Shown in pieces: positions 7,935-16,585 of a stretch of DNA of 64,000 nt. Both the position numbers and the translations under genes were made by a program. Under the pieces are notes generated by a model. It was given only the letters and a program-made list of their open reading frames with translations. It ran no database searches and was not told the origin of the DNA. Positions within the stretch are counted from its first letter, which is position 1. Each line of letters starts with the position of its first letter. This DNA comes from UBA2421 sp002343075 (GTDB lineage: Bacteria; Planctomycetota; Phycisphaerae; Tepidisphaerales; Tepidisphaeraceae): the NCBI GenBank assembly GCA_937982565.1, contig CALJLN010000046.1, positions 1 through 64,000 of the forward strand, given 5' to 3'.

Positions 7935-10665
7935 CTGCCGCGGGGTGGGTTGCGGCGGGCGTGGTAGCCGCCTGTCGTGTGGCGGGAAGCCGCGTTCGCC
8001 ATGCGTTCGCGGCATCGGGCTTATCCCACGCTTCGTACAAGCGCACCAGATATCGCACGCATGTGGCCGCCGACCGCACCTTCACCGGTCCATCTGGAAC
8101 CAGAACCTCCGCCGCGGCAAGTAATTCGGCCTCAGCTTCGGCAAACTCTCCAAGTTTTGTGAGCGTCGAACCAAGCTGCACGCGGCTGGTGGCGGTATCC
8201 GGATGCGCCGACCCCTGCGCCGCGAGTTTGATCTGAATTGCGCTCCGATACATCGCCTCAGCTTCCCCAAACTTCGATTGTTCATCGAGAAGATACGCGA
8301 GGTTGTGGAGGCTGTTGGCGTAGTCAAGATGGCTTTCGCCCAAAAGGCGGTGTCGCATCTCCAGCGCCTCGCGCATAAGCGACTCTGCTTCAACAATCTT
8401 GCCTTGTGCCTGGTAAAACGTGCCGAGATTGTTTAGGAGGCTGGCAAGAACGACCGACTCGTCGCCGGTCTGTTTTCGCTGCAACGCGATTGCCTCACGA
8501 TACAGCTTCTCTGCACCGTCGAAGTTCTTGCGTCCCTGCTCCATGCGCGCCAGATTATTGAGGATGACAACCACCATCGGGTGTTCATCGCCGAGAAGAC
8601 GCCGCTGCATCTCCAGCGCCTGGCGCATCAGCGGTTCGCCCTCGGAGGCGCGGTTCATTGTGTTCAACAGCGTACCCAGGTTGGTGAGCACCTTTGCATA
8701 CGCGGGGTGACCCTCTGGGGATAACTTCTGAAACACGCTGAGGGATTGGCGATACATCTGCTCGGCTTCCTGCGGACGGCCGGTCTCTGCGAGCAAGCCG
8801 GCAAGGTTGCTCGCGACGCCGGCATAATCAAAGCTCTCTTTGCCGTATTCGCGCTGGCGGATTTCCAGTACTTCGCGCCAGAGCACCTCGGCTTCCCCGT
8901 CGGCTCCCTGATCACTGAGGATCGTGGCAAGGTTGTTCTTCAGGGTTGCGAAATCCTGCTCACCGGCTTCGGGCAGGGTCGAGTAGATTGCGACCGCTCG
9001 GCGCGCAGACTCCGCCGCCTCCGCTGGTCGGCCTAGTCGGCCATAGAGAACACCTAGACTATTCAAGCAGTTTGCAACGGGTTTCGATTGTTCTCCGAAA
9101 GTCCGGGTGGCGATCTCCATGCTCTTCTCGATCTGATCGGCGGCGCGGTTGTACTCACCCAGTTCTTCGAGAGTCGCCCCAATCATGTCGCGCACGGCAA
9201 TCTCGGTCTCCGGCTGGTCTTTCAGCGACCCCGCATCGACCTTGTCGGCGGCGGCGTTGAGCGCCTGTAGCACCGTCACATCCCGTCCTTTCACCTCGAG
9301 CGACGATAAATTGCCCGGACTCGCCGCGGCAAGCATATCTCGCAAGAATCTCGTCACTGCCGATTGGCGCAACACCTCCTTTTTCGCCTCGTCGGCGCTC
9401 GTGGTGGCCGCCAGGGCGCTGGCATCGGCAGCAGCACGCGCGGCCTCGGCTGCGTTACGTTGTTGTGTGGCCTGCAACAGCCCGACACTGGTGCCGATGA
9501 TTCCACCGGTCAGCACTACAAAGGTGGCGATGACACCCCCAACCAGCCCCTTGTTTCTTCTGGCAAACTTGCTCAGTTGATAGATCGTGCTTGGCGGATG
9601 TGCCGCGATCGGTTCATTCTTCAGATGCCGCCGAAGGTCCGCCCCCATTTCTGCGGCGCTCTGGTATCGACGCACTTTCTCCTTTGCGAGCGCCTTGCCG
9701 ACAATCGTCGTGATGTCGCCCCGCATCGACCGATCAATACTCGCCAGCGTCGTCGGCTCATCATGAACAATCGCACGTACCGAGTCGGCGATGCTGGCAA
9801 CACTGACCTTGTGCGGCAGACGGCCGCTGAGCAGTTGAAACGCGATAACGCCCAGCGCATAGACATCAGAACGGATGTCGATCTCGACAACATCGCCGGT
9901 GGCTTGCTCGGGGCTCATATAGGCCACTGTTCCAACAATCTGGCCGGCGCTGGTGTGTAGCGTCGTCTGTTGAATCGACGGATCGATCACCCGAGCCACA
10001 CCGAAATCAAGAATCTTTGGCTGCGGCGGCTGCGCGGTGTCGTCAACAAGGATGTTGTCGGGTTTTAGATCGCGGTGAATCACCCCGTGCTGGTGCGCGT
10101 GATGGACGGCGTCGCAAATCAGGCTCAACAGCTCCAGCCGCTGGTGTGTATTCAGTCCATGGTCCTGAGCATGTTTGAGCAGCGGCGGGCCGGCGACTCG
10201 TTCCATCACAAAGTAGGGTTGCGGACCGTGCCCCGCCTGGTGCGTGCCGGCTTCATATACCTGGGCGATTCCTGCGTGACGGAGCCGCCCCAACACCTGT
10301 GATTCCTGCCGAAACCGCGCCAGAAGTGAGGCCGACATTAGCCCCGGGCGAACCACCTTGAGCGCCACAACCCGCCGCGGGTTGTCTTGCTCGGCTTCGT
10401 ACACCGTGCCCATCCCGCCCTGGCCGATCTTCCGCAGAATTCTGTAGGGCCCGATCATCGTGGGACACGGTTCTTCGGCAGCATTGCCCGAACCACCCCG
10501 GCGGATCGCTTCAGCCAGCTTCAGGTTCTCGGCAAGGTCCGCAACAAGTGCGGCACAATCGGGGCATTGGTTGAGGTGTTCAACGATGGCACTGCTGGTT
10601 TGCGCGTCCAGTACATCGCTGCTGAATTGCTCTAGCTCTGCGATGTCTGGACACGTCTGGCTCAT
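7873..10665 (-). CDS. Zinc-finger Ser/Thr protein kinase with transmembrane segment and TPR array
   Basis: A 930-aa membrane kinase. Residues 1-45 carry a ZAS/zf-HC2-like anti-sigma finger: Cys5, then H30-x3-C34-x2-C37 (HLNQCPDC). The Hanks-type kinase follows (about 71-340): glycine loop GQGGMGTVYEA, catalytic lysine in VALKVV, HRDLKPDN and DFGVARV. One transmembrane helix (about 375-400, VGGVIATFVVLTGGIIGTSV) is followed by an Ala-rich coiled coil and many TPRs of the NB-ARC/Fis1-like 42-residue kind (LNNLGTFYQAQGKIVEAESL and similar) to about residue 880. Its ATG overlaps the stop of the sigma gene (ATGA), so the two are translationally coupled. The kinase may hold and release the sigma factor through the finger, a planctomycete pattern; this partner role is inferred. 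Confidence 0.92.
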   Translation of the reverse strand: MSQTCPDIAELEQFSSDVLDAQTSSAIVEHLNQCPDCAALVADLAENLKLAEAIRRGGSGNAAEEPCPTMIGPYRILRKIGQGGMGTVYEAEQDNPRRVVALKVVRPGLMSASLLARFRQESQVLGRLRHAGIAQVYEAGTHQAGHGPQPYFVMERVAGPPLLKHAQDHGLNTHQRLELLSLICDAVHHAHQHGVIHRDLKPDNILVDDTAQPPQPKILDFGVARVIDPSIQQTTLHTSAGQIVGTVAYMSPEQATGDVVEIDIRSDVYALGVIAFQLLSGRLPHKVSVASIADSVRAIVHDEPTTLASIDRSMRGDITTIVGKALAKEKVRRYQSAAEMGADLRRHLKNEPIAAHPPSTIYQLSKFARRNKGLVGGVIATFVVLTGGIIGTSVGLLQATQQRNAAEAARAAADASALAATTSADEAKKEVLRQSAVTRFLRDMLAAASPGNLSSLEVKGRDVTVLQALNAAADKVDAGSLKDQPETEIAVRDMIGATLEELGEYNRAADQIEKSMEIATRTFGEQSKPVANCLNSLGVLYGRLGRPAEAAESARRAVAIYSTLPEAGEQDFATLKNNLATILSDQGADGEAEVLWREVLEIRQREYGKESFDYAGVASNLAGLLAETGRPQEAEQMYRQSLSVFQKLSPEGHPAYAKVLTNLGTLLNTMNRASEGEPLMRQALEMQRRLLGDEHPMVVVILNNLARMEQGRKNFDGAEKLYREAIALQRKQTGDESVVLASLLNNLGTFYQAQGKIVEAESLMREALEMRHRLLGESHLDYANSLHNLAYLLDEQSKFGEAEAMYRSAIQIKLAAQGSAHPDTATSRVQLGSTLTKLGEFAEAEAELLAAAEVLVPDGPVKVRSAATCVRYLVRLYEAWDKPDAANAWRTRLPATRQAATTPAATHPAAVTSKLPAPVGGAAGASQPAQ

Positions 10666-11261
10666 GCTTCGCTCTCGTATGTGTCGCGGAGCTCGCGGAT
10701 ACGCTTGAGCACGCGGTGCTTTGCGTTGTAAACCGATTTGATGGGAATACCCAATTCGTCGGCAGCCTGTGGGGGAGGCATCTCCTCCCGCACCACCAGC
10801 TCAAACGCCCTGAAGGTCATCGGCTCAAACTCGACTCTCGCTTGCTGCATGCACTCCGCAAGCACACTTGACTCCCATTGTGTGTCCCAAACGCCGCTGG
10901 CGTGTGATTCATCCTCGTCGGGCACTTCCGACCAGAATCCGCTCTCCGGCTGCGCGAGCTTTCCCCCGCCAGCACCGGGGGCACCGGCGCGGCGAAACTT
11001 CAGTGACTGCCTGTAGGCGATGCCAAAAAGGAACTTGCTCAGACGACCCTTGGTTGAGTCATACTTCCCATTGCGATATGCCTCGGCGAAGGCGAGCAGT
11101 GTTTCCTGAGCCACATCTTCCGCGTCGGCAGTCTTCAGGCCCATGCCGCGTGCGAAGCTGACCACCGGCTTGCGAAACCGCTCAGCGAATGAGCCCCATG
11201 CCTCGCGATTCTCGTAATCGCGGAGCTTCTGCAGCACGGTGGCGGTGGTGACCCAAGTCAT
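10662..11261 (-). CDS. ECF-type RNA polymerase sigma factor
   Basis: A 199-aa sigma factor of the extracytoplasmic-function type. Region 2 contains ADAEDVAQETLLAFAEAYRNG and KGRLSKFLFGIAYRQSLKFRR, and region 4 contains the helix-turn-helix PPPQAADELGIPIKSVYNAKHRVLKRIREL. It should direct transcription of a small regulon, possibly including the genes next to it. The stop overlaps the start of the zinc-finger kinase by 4 bp, indicating an operon and a sigma/anti-sigma-kinase relationship. ATG 11261 was chosen because the conserved region starts just after it and GGA lies six bases upstream; an in-frame GTG at 11291 gives ten extra residues without support. Confidence 0.9.
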   Translation of the reverse strand: MTWVTTATVLQKLRDYENREAWGSFAERFRKPVVSFARGMGLKTADAEDVAQETLLAFAEAYRNGKYDSTKGRLSKFLFGIAYRQSLKFRRAGAPGAGGGKLAQPESGFWSEVPDEDESHASGVWDTQWESSVLAECMQQARVEFEPMTFRAFELVVREEMPPPQAADELGIPIKSVYNAKHRVLKRIRELRDTYESEA

Positions 11262-11537
11262 AGAATGTCCAAGCCCGACAGGCCCTGGCACGAGCTTACC
11301 TCACGCCTTCCCACAATTCGAGGAAAAAGAGCGAACCCGCCCACCGAGACGGTTTTGGAAAGTGCTTTATGGGTGGTCTGGAGCGTTTGTCCTTTGAGCC
11401 AGAGCGTGTCATCAGGTGGGCCATTTATTGCATGTACCGGCTGAGAGGCCAATGTTGCTCATGGGTGGTTCTCTAGGTGCCCTCACTGCCGCCTAACGAC
11501 GTAGATTTGACAATGGATTCCCGCGCATCTGCAGGCG

Positions 11538-11543
11538 TACTAT
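11538..11543 (+). promoter_or_regulatory. Probable -10 box of the AAA+ ATPase gene (leaderless)
   Basis: TACTAT ends exactly 7 nt before the ATG at 11551, and no Shine-Dalgarno sequence is visible. TTGACA occurs at 11507 but is 25 bp away, too far to be the partner -35. Confidence 0.45.
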
Positions 11544-11550
11544 TGCGTTA

Positions 11551-12990
11551 ATGAATCACACGACAACCGCGCCAAAGGCCGCCACGCTCAAGGAACTGAA
11601 GTCTTCGGGCTATAAGCCGTCCACCGTCAAGGATGAGCTTCGCCGCAACGTGATCGCCAAATTGAAAGCTGGCGAGACCCTGTTTCCCGGAATCGTTGGG
11701 TATCGCGACTCGGTGATCCCGCAGATCGTCAACGCCATCTTGAGCAAGCACGACATGCTCTTTCTGGGCTTACGCGGGCAGGCCAAGACGCGCATTCTGC
11801 GTCTCTTGCCGTCGCTACTAGACGAGTGGATTCCCGTATTGACCGACCTCGACGTTAATGATGACCCAATAGCGCCAGCGACCGTCAGCGGGAAGCGATT
11901 GGTGGCCGAGCAGGGCGACGCCGCAAAGGTGTCCTGGGTTCATCGCAGCGACCGATATCAGGAGAAGCTTGCCACGCCCGATGTAACCATCGCTGATCTG
12001 ATCGGCGAAGTCGATCTGGTTAAGCACGCCGAAGGGAAGTATCTCAGCGATGAACGTACGATGCATTTTGGATTGATTCCGCGATCAAACCGAGGGCTGT
12101 TTGCGATTAATGAGCTTCCCGACCTCGCGCCGCGGATTCAGGTGGGGCTGTTTAATGTGCTCGAGGAGCGCGACGTGCAGATCCGCGGGTATCCGATCCG
12201 CTTTGAACTGGATGTCTGCCTGATCTTCACCGCCAACCCGGAAGACTACACCAACCGCGGGCGCATCGTCACGCCTCTCAAAGATCGAATCGGCAGCGTG
12301 ATTCGTACTCACTATCCTGAGACGGTGAACGAAGGGATCGAGGTGACACAACAGAATGCGTGGCTCGATCGGGGCGACACCAGTGCTGGTGTGCGTGTCG
12401 AATGGCCAGCGTATATGTGGGAAGTCGTGGAGAACGTCGTCCGGCTGGCGCGAAGCAGTCCTCATGTGAGCCAGGCGAGCGGCGTAAGCGTGCGAACGAG
12501 CATCGCCAACGCAGAGACCGTCACCAGCAACGCCGAGCGCCGCGGGATTGTCACCGGCGAGACGCGCGTGGTGCCGCGCGTCAGCGACTTAAACTACCTC
12601 ATTGCAAGCTGCCGAGGGAAGATTGAGATGACGCTTGCCGATGATGATCAAAGTGAAGACAAGCTGATCAAGTCGCTGGTGGGTGAAGCGGTGAAGCTGG
12701 TGTTTAACAGGCACACGAAGATCGATCGATATCAGAACATTGTTGAGCAATTCAAGGGAAACCTGACCTTCCCCGCCGGCGATGACCTGCCTGCCGAAGA
12801 AGTCGTGGCAAACATGGCGGCGATCAAACCGCTGTCGCAGGGCGCGCGGGCGCTTGCAGAAGATCTTAAAGTTGATGCGTCGGACGCGGCCATGCTGGCC
12901 AGCGTCGGTGAGTTTTTGCTCGAAGGCCTTTATGTCAATGATCGGCTAAGCAAGTACAACAGCAAGGGCAAGACTTTTTTTAAGAAGTAG
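11551..12990 (+). CDS. MoxR/magnesium-chelatase ChlI-like AAA+ ATPase
   Basis: A 479-aa protein of the helix-2-insert AAA+ clade. Its Walker A is the variant GLRGQAKT (about 73-80), keeping the lysine and threonine. A conserved block containing GLIPRSNRGLFAINELPDLA (about 176-195) includes the Walker B/pore region typical of ChlI/BchI, followed by FNVLEERDVQIRGYPIRF and LIFTANPEDYTNRGRIVTPLKDRI with sensor 1. The C-terminal part is a helical lid. Such ATPases remodel targets together with a VWA-domain partner; the VWA gene at 46167 is the obvious candidate, although it is 33 kb away. No tetrapyrrole genes are present, so chelatase activity is unlikely. Gene ends converge on yidD 54 bp downstream. 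Confidence 0.85.
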   Translation: MNHTTTAPKAATLKELKSSGYKPSTVKDELRRNVIAKLKAGETLFPGIVGYRDSVIPQIVNAILSKHDMLFLGLRGQAKTRILRLLPSLLDEWIPVLTDLDVNDDPIAPATVSGKRLVAEQGDAAKVSWVHRSDRYQEKLATPDVTIADLIGEVDLVKHAEGKYLSDERTMHFGLIPRSNRGLFAINELPDLAPRIQVGLFNVLEERDVQIRGYPIRFELDVCLIFTANPEDYTNRGRIVTPLKDRIGSVIRTHYPETVNEGIEVTQQNAWLDRGDTSAGVRVEWPAYMWEVVENVVRLARSSPHVSQASGVSVRTSIANAETVTSNAERRGIVTGETRVVPRVSDLNYLIASCRGKIEMTLADDDQSEDKLIKSLVGEAVKLVFNRHTKIDRYQNIVEQFKGNLTFPAGDDLPAEEVVANMAAIKPLSQGARALAEDLKVDASDAAMLASVGEFLLEGLYVNDRLSKYNSKGKTFFKK

Positions 12991-13044
12991 TCGGTTTTTG
13001 TGCCATCGCCCGAGCCGCTGTGCAGCAAGGACGCGCGACCCGGT

Positions 13045-13260
13045 CTATGCCGGATCATACCCCCCTTTTGACGCCGGATGACACCGAGCGATGCGCGTCA
13101 GAGTCTTCCATCCCCCCCGCCATGCACCATACTTTGTTAGCGCATCGATTGCATATTGGCTGCAGGATGGCTCGAACCTGCACTGCCCGCCAAGAAGTCG
13201 CCCAAGGGTGACCCGGTAAAGCAGGACAAACTGGATCAAGATCCATCGCATCGGCTGCAT
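13045..13260 (-). CDS. yidD: Membrane protein insertion efficiency factor YidD
   Basis: A 71-aa protein with an N-terminal amphipathic or membrane-associating segment (ILIQFVLLYRVTLG) and the YidD core: CRFEPSCSQYAIDAL, then GAWRGGWKTLTRIARCHP and GGYDP at the end. It assists YidC-mediated membrane protein insertion. It follows rnpA by 39 bp on the same strand, the usual rnpA-yidD order near bacterial origins, but yidC is not downstream here; a converging ATPase gene is. AGGAG lies close to the first ATG (13260); the next ATG at 13251 gives a 68-aa protein and is an equally good choice. Confidence 0.93.
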   Translation of the reverse strand: MQPMRWILIQFVLLYRVTLGRLLGGQCRFEPSCSQYAIDALTKYGAWRGGWKTLTRIARCHPASKGGYDPA

Positions 13261-13299
13261 AGCTCCTGGAGTCGAGCGCCACTCGAAGCTGCCATCCTC

Positions 13300-13674
13300 T
13301 CACCCTGCAGAGTCTTCAACTTTCCTCACCGTCTTCACCATCGCCGCGCTCATTGCCCGTTGGTACTCGGCCAGCGGTAGTGGGACGTGAGGGCGGACGA
13401 CGATGACCAGATCATATCCCTTCGGCCAATCGTGCTGCATCAACCGAAATGCTTCGCGCAGCCGGCGCTTGATGAGGTTCCGCCGGGGGGCCGTGCCCAC
13501 GCGACGGCTGATGCTGATTCCCAGTCGGGGAACAGCATCCCCGTTCGGGGCGGCAAAGAACTTGATCATCCCGCGGCTGACACCGAATCCTTCAGTGAAA
13601 AGCTGTTTGAACCGAAGCGGGTCGCGCAGCCGCATCGTGCGAGGGAAAGGATACTTTGCGGCGGGGACTGGCAT
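13300..13674 (-). CDS. rnpA: Ribonuclease P protein component
   Basis: A 124-aa basic protein that binds the catalytic RNA of RNase P and assists tRNA 5' maturation. The family signature is visible as RRVGTAPRRNLIKRRLREAF (the RNR-type motif), followed by YDLVIVVRP. Length fits the family. The gene normally follows rpmH; no rpmH can be fitted upstream here because trxB ends only 70 bp away, so the canonical rpmH-rnpA-yidD-yidC cluster has been broken. A converging MoxR-like gene lies beyond yidD. Confidence 0.93.
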   Translation of the reverse strand: MPVPAAKYPFPRTMRLRDPLRFKQLFTEGFGVSRGMIKFFAAPNGDAVPRLGISISRRVGTAPRRNLIKRRLREAFRLMQHDWPKGYDLVIVVRPHVPLPLAEYQRAMSAAMVKTVRKVEDSAG

Positions 13675-13744
13675 TGAAGCTCAAAACTAGTAGCGCACCG
13701 CGCGAAGGCTCAAACGGGCGCGAGCGCCACACGCGGCCGAATCG

Positions 13745-14743
13745 TCAATGAATCCCCTTCGCTGCAAGCCATCGTTCCGCGTCGAGAGACGCCTTGCAGC
13801 CCATACCCGCAGCGGTGATGGCCTGCTTGTAGGTACTGTCGGCCACATCGCCGGCAGCAAACACGCCTTCGACACTCGTGGTAGTCCTAAACTTGTCCTG
13901 CAGGACGATAAAGCCCTTCTCATCGATCTCCAACTGCCCGTTCAAAAACTTGATGTTCGGCGTGTGACCAATCGCAGCAAACATGCCCGCGGCCTCAAGC
14001 GTGCGGGTTTCGCCGGTCTTAATATTCTTCACGCGCACGCCCGTTACGCCTTGCGCATCATCGCCGAGCACTTCATCAACCACGCTATCCCAGACCGGCG
14101 AGATCTTCGGATTGGCTAGGGCGCGCTCAGCCATGATCTTGCTCGCCCGAAGTTGGTCCCGGCGGTGAACCAGATGGACGGCACTTGCAAACTTGGTGAG
14201 ATAGGTCCCCTCTTCGCACGCCGAATCACCCCCGCCGACAACCACCAGCGGCTTTCCGCGAAACCGCGGCAGCGCGCCATCGCACACCGCGCAAGCCGAC
14301 ACGCCCATATTCTTAAACCGCTCTTCGCTGGGCAGGCCGAGGTAATTGGCGCTGGCACCGGTCGCGACGATGACAGAGTGCGCCGCAATGGTCTGCCCGG
14401 CCGAGTCCTTCATCATAAACGGCCGACGCGAAAGGTCGATCTCCGTGATATCTTCCGTGATAATCTTCGCGCCGACATGTTCGGCCTGTGTCCGCATATT
14501 CATCATCAAATCAGGTCCCATCACGCCTTTAGGCCAGCCGGGGAAGTTTTCGACCTCTGTGGTGAGATTGAGTTGGCCCAGCGGGAGCGTGCCTGCCAGA
14601 CGATTCTCCTCGCTGATCGCTCCTTCATAAATGACAGGGCTGAGCATCGCCCGCGCCGCGTAGATCGCGGCTGTCCAGCCAGCCGGACCGCTTCCAATGA
14701 TGACCACTTTTTCCACTGCCGTTGGGTTGCTTGTTGCGTTCAC
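13745..14743 (-). CDS. trxB: Thioredoxin reductase
   Basis: A 332-aa NADPH:thioredoxin oxidoreductase. FAD-binding GSGPAGWTAAIYAARA near the N-terminus, redox-active CAVC at residues 151-154, NADPH-binding GGGDSACEEGTYL and the C-terminal FAD motif GVFAAGDVAD are all present. It recycles thioredoxin, which would feed the peroxiredoxin at 3.6-4.1 kb. The open frame reaches a TTG at 14779, but that codon lies in a promoter-like TTGGAG, and TACAAT ends exactly 7 nt before a GTG at 14743. I therefore place the start at the GTG. It is divergent from the M50 protease gene. Confidence 0.93.
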   Translation of the reverse strand: MNATSNPTAVEKVVIIGSGPAGWTAAIYAARAMLSPVIYEGAISEENRLAGTLPLGQLNLTTEVENFPGWPKGVMGPDLMMNMRTQAEHVGAKIITEDITEIDLSRRPFMMKDSAGQTIAAHSVIVATGASANYLGLPSEERFKNMGVSACAVCDGALPRFRGKPLVVVGGGDSACEEGTYLTKFASAVHLVHRRDQLRASKIMAERALANPKISPVWDSVVDEVLGDDAQGVTGVRVKNIKTGETRTLEAAGMFAAIGHTPNIKFLNGQLEIDEKGFIVLQDKFRTTTSVEGVFAAGDVADSTYKQAITAAGMGCKASLDAERWLAAKGIH

Positions 14744-14750
14744 AAGCGTA

Positions 14751-14779
14751 ATTGTAGGAGCAGAAATGGACTTCTCCAA
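14751..14779 (-). promoter_or_regulatory. Promoter of trxB (leaderless)
   Basis: On the minus strand TTGGAG (14779-14774), a 17-bp spacer and TACAAT (14756-14751) are followed after 7 nt by GTG 14743. Transcription would begin at or one base from the start codon; no ribosome site is visible. Confidence 0.6.
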
Positions 14780-14805
14780 CTCTCAACGCCTGGAACCTGT
14801 GACGC

Positions 14806-15447
14806 ATGTTCATTGAAAATCTTCACTCCAACCCGAAATTTTTCTTTGCTGTCATGATCGCAGTGGTCGTCAGTATCTGCCTGCACGAGCTTTGCCACGG
14901 CTTCGCCGCGATATCCCGCGGCGACCGGACGCCCATTGAGCAAGACCGGATGACGCTCAATCCGCTGGTTCATATGGGCATTTTTTCAATCATCATGTTG
15001 CTAGTGGCGGGGTTTGCGTGGGGTGCCATGCCGATCGACCGCACCCGGCTCCGCGGAAAATATGCCGAGGCGTTTGTGGCAGTCGCGGGGCCTGTGTGCA
15101 ATGTGGTACTGGCACTGCTGTCTCTCACGGCCTTGGGGCTGTGGATGCGCCTCGCCGGACCTGCGCCCGAAGGCGGGCCGGCTTCCAACGCGCAATATCT
15201 GTTGTTCGTCACCGGGCTGGTCAACTATGCGCTAGCCATCTTCAACATGATCCCCTGGCCTCCTCTGGATGGGTCGCATATTCTCGCCAATTTCAATGAG
15301 GGTTATGCCCGTCTCATCGATCGCCTGCAACTCAGCGGCGGTGTAATCATGGGCTTCATGCTCGTGTTTTTCTTCGCGGGACGTCTGATCATGCCAGCCG
15401 CCCGGCAATTGACCACACTCACGCTGGAGTTCACGCGCGGCTCATGA
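14806..15447 (+). CDS. Site-2-type M50 membrane metalloprotease
   Basis: A 213-aa integral membrane protein. The zinc site HELCH occupies residues 27-31 within the first transmembrane helix (IAVVVSICLHELCHGFAA), and the third zinc ligand lies in NMIPWPPLDGSHIL, the N-P-x-x-D-G motif of site-2 proteases. Four to five hydrophobic helices are apparent. It matches the compact FtsH-insensitive, PDZ-less type that cleaves membrane-embedded substrates; the target is unknown. The gene is divergent from trxB with 62 bp between the starts, and converges on the flavin oxidoreductase. Confidence 0.9.
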   Translation: MFIENLHSNPKFFFAVMIAVVVSICLHELCHGFAAISRGDRTPIEQDRMTLNPLVHMGIFSIIMLLVAGFAWGAMPIDRTRLRGKYAEAFVAVAGPVCNVVLALLSLTALGLWMRLAGPAPEGGPASNAQYLLFVTGLVNYALAIFNMIPWPPLDGSHILANFNEGYARLIDRLQLSGGVIMGFMLVFFFAGRLIMPAARQLTTLTLEFTRGS

Positions 15448-15488
15448 GTTTCGCGCGTTCAGCTCGCTCGACAATTGCAGCCGAAGCA

Positions 15489-16553
15489 TCAGATCCACGC
15501 CCGGCGATACTGCTTTGGAGCGGGCAACTCCGCGGCGAGTTCGTGTGCTGCCCGGGTTGGCCAATACGCATCGCGCAGCGATGCCCTCGCAATCAGCACG
15601 GCGTCGGCCTGACCCTCTGCGATAATCGCCCCCGCTTGCTGCGCTTCGGTGATCAACCCGACGGCTGCAGTGGCGATGTCGGCCTCCCGGCGAATCTGCT
15701 CTGCAAAGGGCACCTGATAGCCCGGCACTACAGCAATCCTTGCCGTCGCCGAGTTCCCGCCGCTGCTGCAGTCAATCACATCGACCCCCAGGGGCTTGAG
15801 ACGGGCTGCGAGTCGCACCGAATCTTCGATGTTCCAGCCATCCGGTTCCCAATCGACACAGCTTAGCCGCACCCAGAGGGGCATGCTCTCTGGAATCACC
15901 TTCCTGACGCCTTCAACGATCTCCACCAGCATCCGAGACCGATTATCAAAGCTCCCGCCGTAAGAATCCGTCCGGCGGTTGGATAGCGGCGAGAGAAAAC
16001 TGTTAAGCAGGTAACCATGAGCGGCGTGCAACTCAATCATAGCAAACCCGGCCGCGACAGATCTTTCGGCGGCGCTTGTAAAGGCTCGCTGAACCTGAGC
16101 GATATCATCCAGCGACATCTCCTTGGGGGTCGGATGTTTGTCGTTAAACGCAATGGGCGATGGCGCGACGGGCGTCCAGCCCCCTTTATCAATCTCGAGC
16201 AATTTATACTCCGGCCAGGGCTTCGACCACCCCGCCTTTCTACCTGCGTGAGCAAGCTGAATCGCAGGCGCGGCACCCTGCTCAGCGATTCTGGATGTAA
16301 TCGGTCGCCATGCCTCGACATGATCGTCGCTATACATTCCCGCATCGGCTTCGCTGATCCGGCCGCGTGGTTCGACGGCGCTCGCTTCTGCGATTATCAA
16401 CCCCGCCCCGCCAACCGCCCTGCTCCCGAGGTGTACCAGATGCCACTCATTGGGAAACCCGTCGACACTGCTATACTGACACATCGGCGAGATTCCGATG
16501 CGGTTCCGCATGGTTACGCCGCGCAATTTCCAGGGGTCGAATAGTTTTGCCAT
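15489..16553 (-). CDS. Old Yellow Enzyme-family NADPH dehydrogenase (YqjM/NamA type)
   Basis: A 354-aa FMN-dependent ene-reductase-like protein with a TIM-barrel. It shows the YqjM-class features: RNRIGISPMCQYSS with the flavin-interacting cysteine, IQLAHAGRKA, the catalytic HAAHGYLLNSFLSP block, SYGGSFDNRSR and a C-terminal ADAVLIARASLRD-PYWP-like phosphate-binding segment. It reduces activated C=C bonds with NAD(P)H; the physiological substrate is unknown. TACAAT ends exactly 7 nt before ATG 16553, so this ATG is preferred over one at 16562, which would lie too close to the -10 box. LeuB is upstream on the same strand, separated by its own region. Confidence 0.92.
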   Translation of the reverse strand: MAKLFDPWKLRGVTMRNRIGISPMCQYSSVDGFPNEWHLVHLGSRAVGGAGLIIAEASAVEPRGRISEADAGMYSDDHVEAWRPITSRIAEQGAAPAIQLAHAGRKAGWSKPWPEYKLLEIDKGGWTPVAPSPIAFNDKHPTPKEMSLDDIAQVQRAFTSAAERSVAAGFAMIELHAAHGYLLNSFLSPLSNRRTDSYGGSFDNRSRMLVEIVEGVRKVIPESMPLWVRLSCVDWEPDGWNIEDSVRLAARLKPLGVDVIDCSSGGNSATARIAVVPGYQVPFAEQIRREADIATAAVGLITEAQQAGAIIAEGQADAVLIARASLRDAYWPTRAAHELAAELPAPKQYRRAWI

Positions 16554-16560
16554 CGCGAAC

Positions 16561-16566
16561 ATTGTA
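16561..16566 (-). promoter_or_regulatory. Probable -10 box of the OYE gene (leaderless)
   Basis: TACAAT on the minus strand ends 7 nt before ATG 16553, the same spacing as at trxB and panB. No ribosome site is present. Confidence 0.5.
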
Positions 16567-16585
16567 GGCGCGCCGACGGGCCTCG

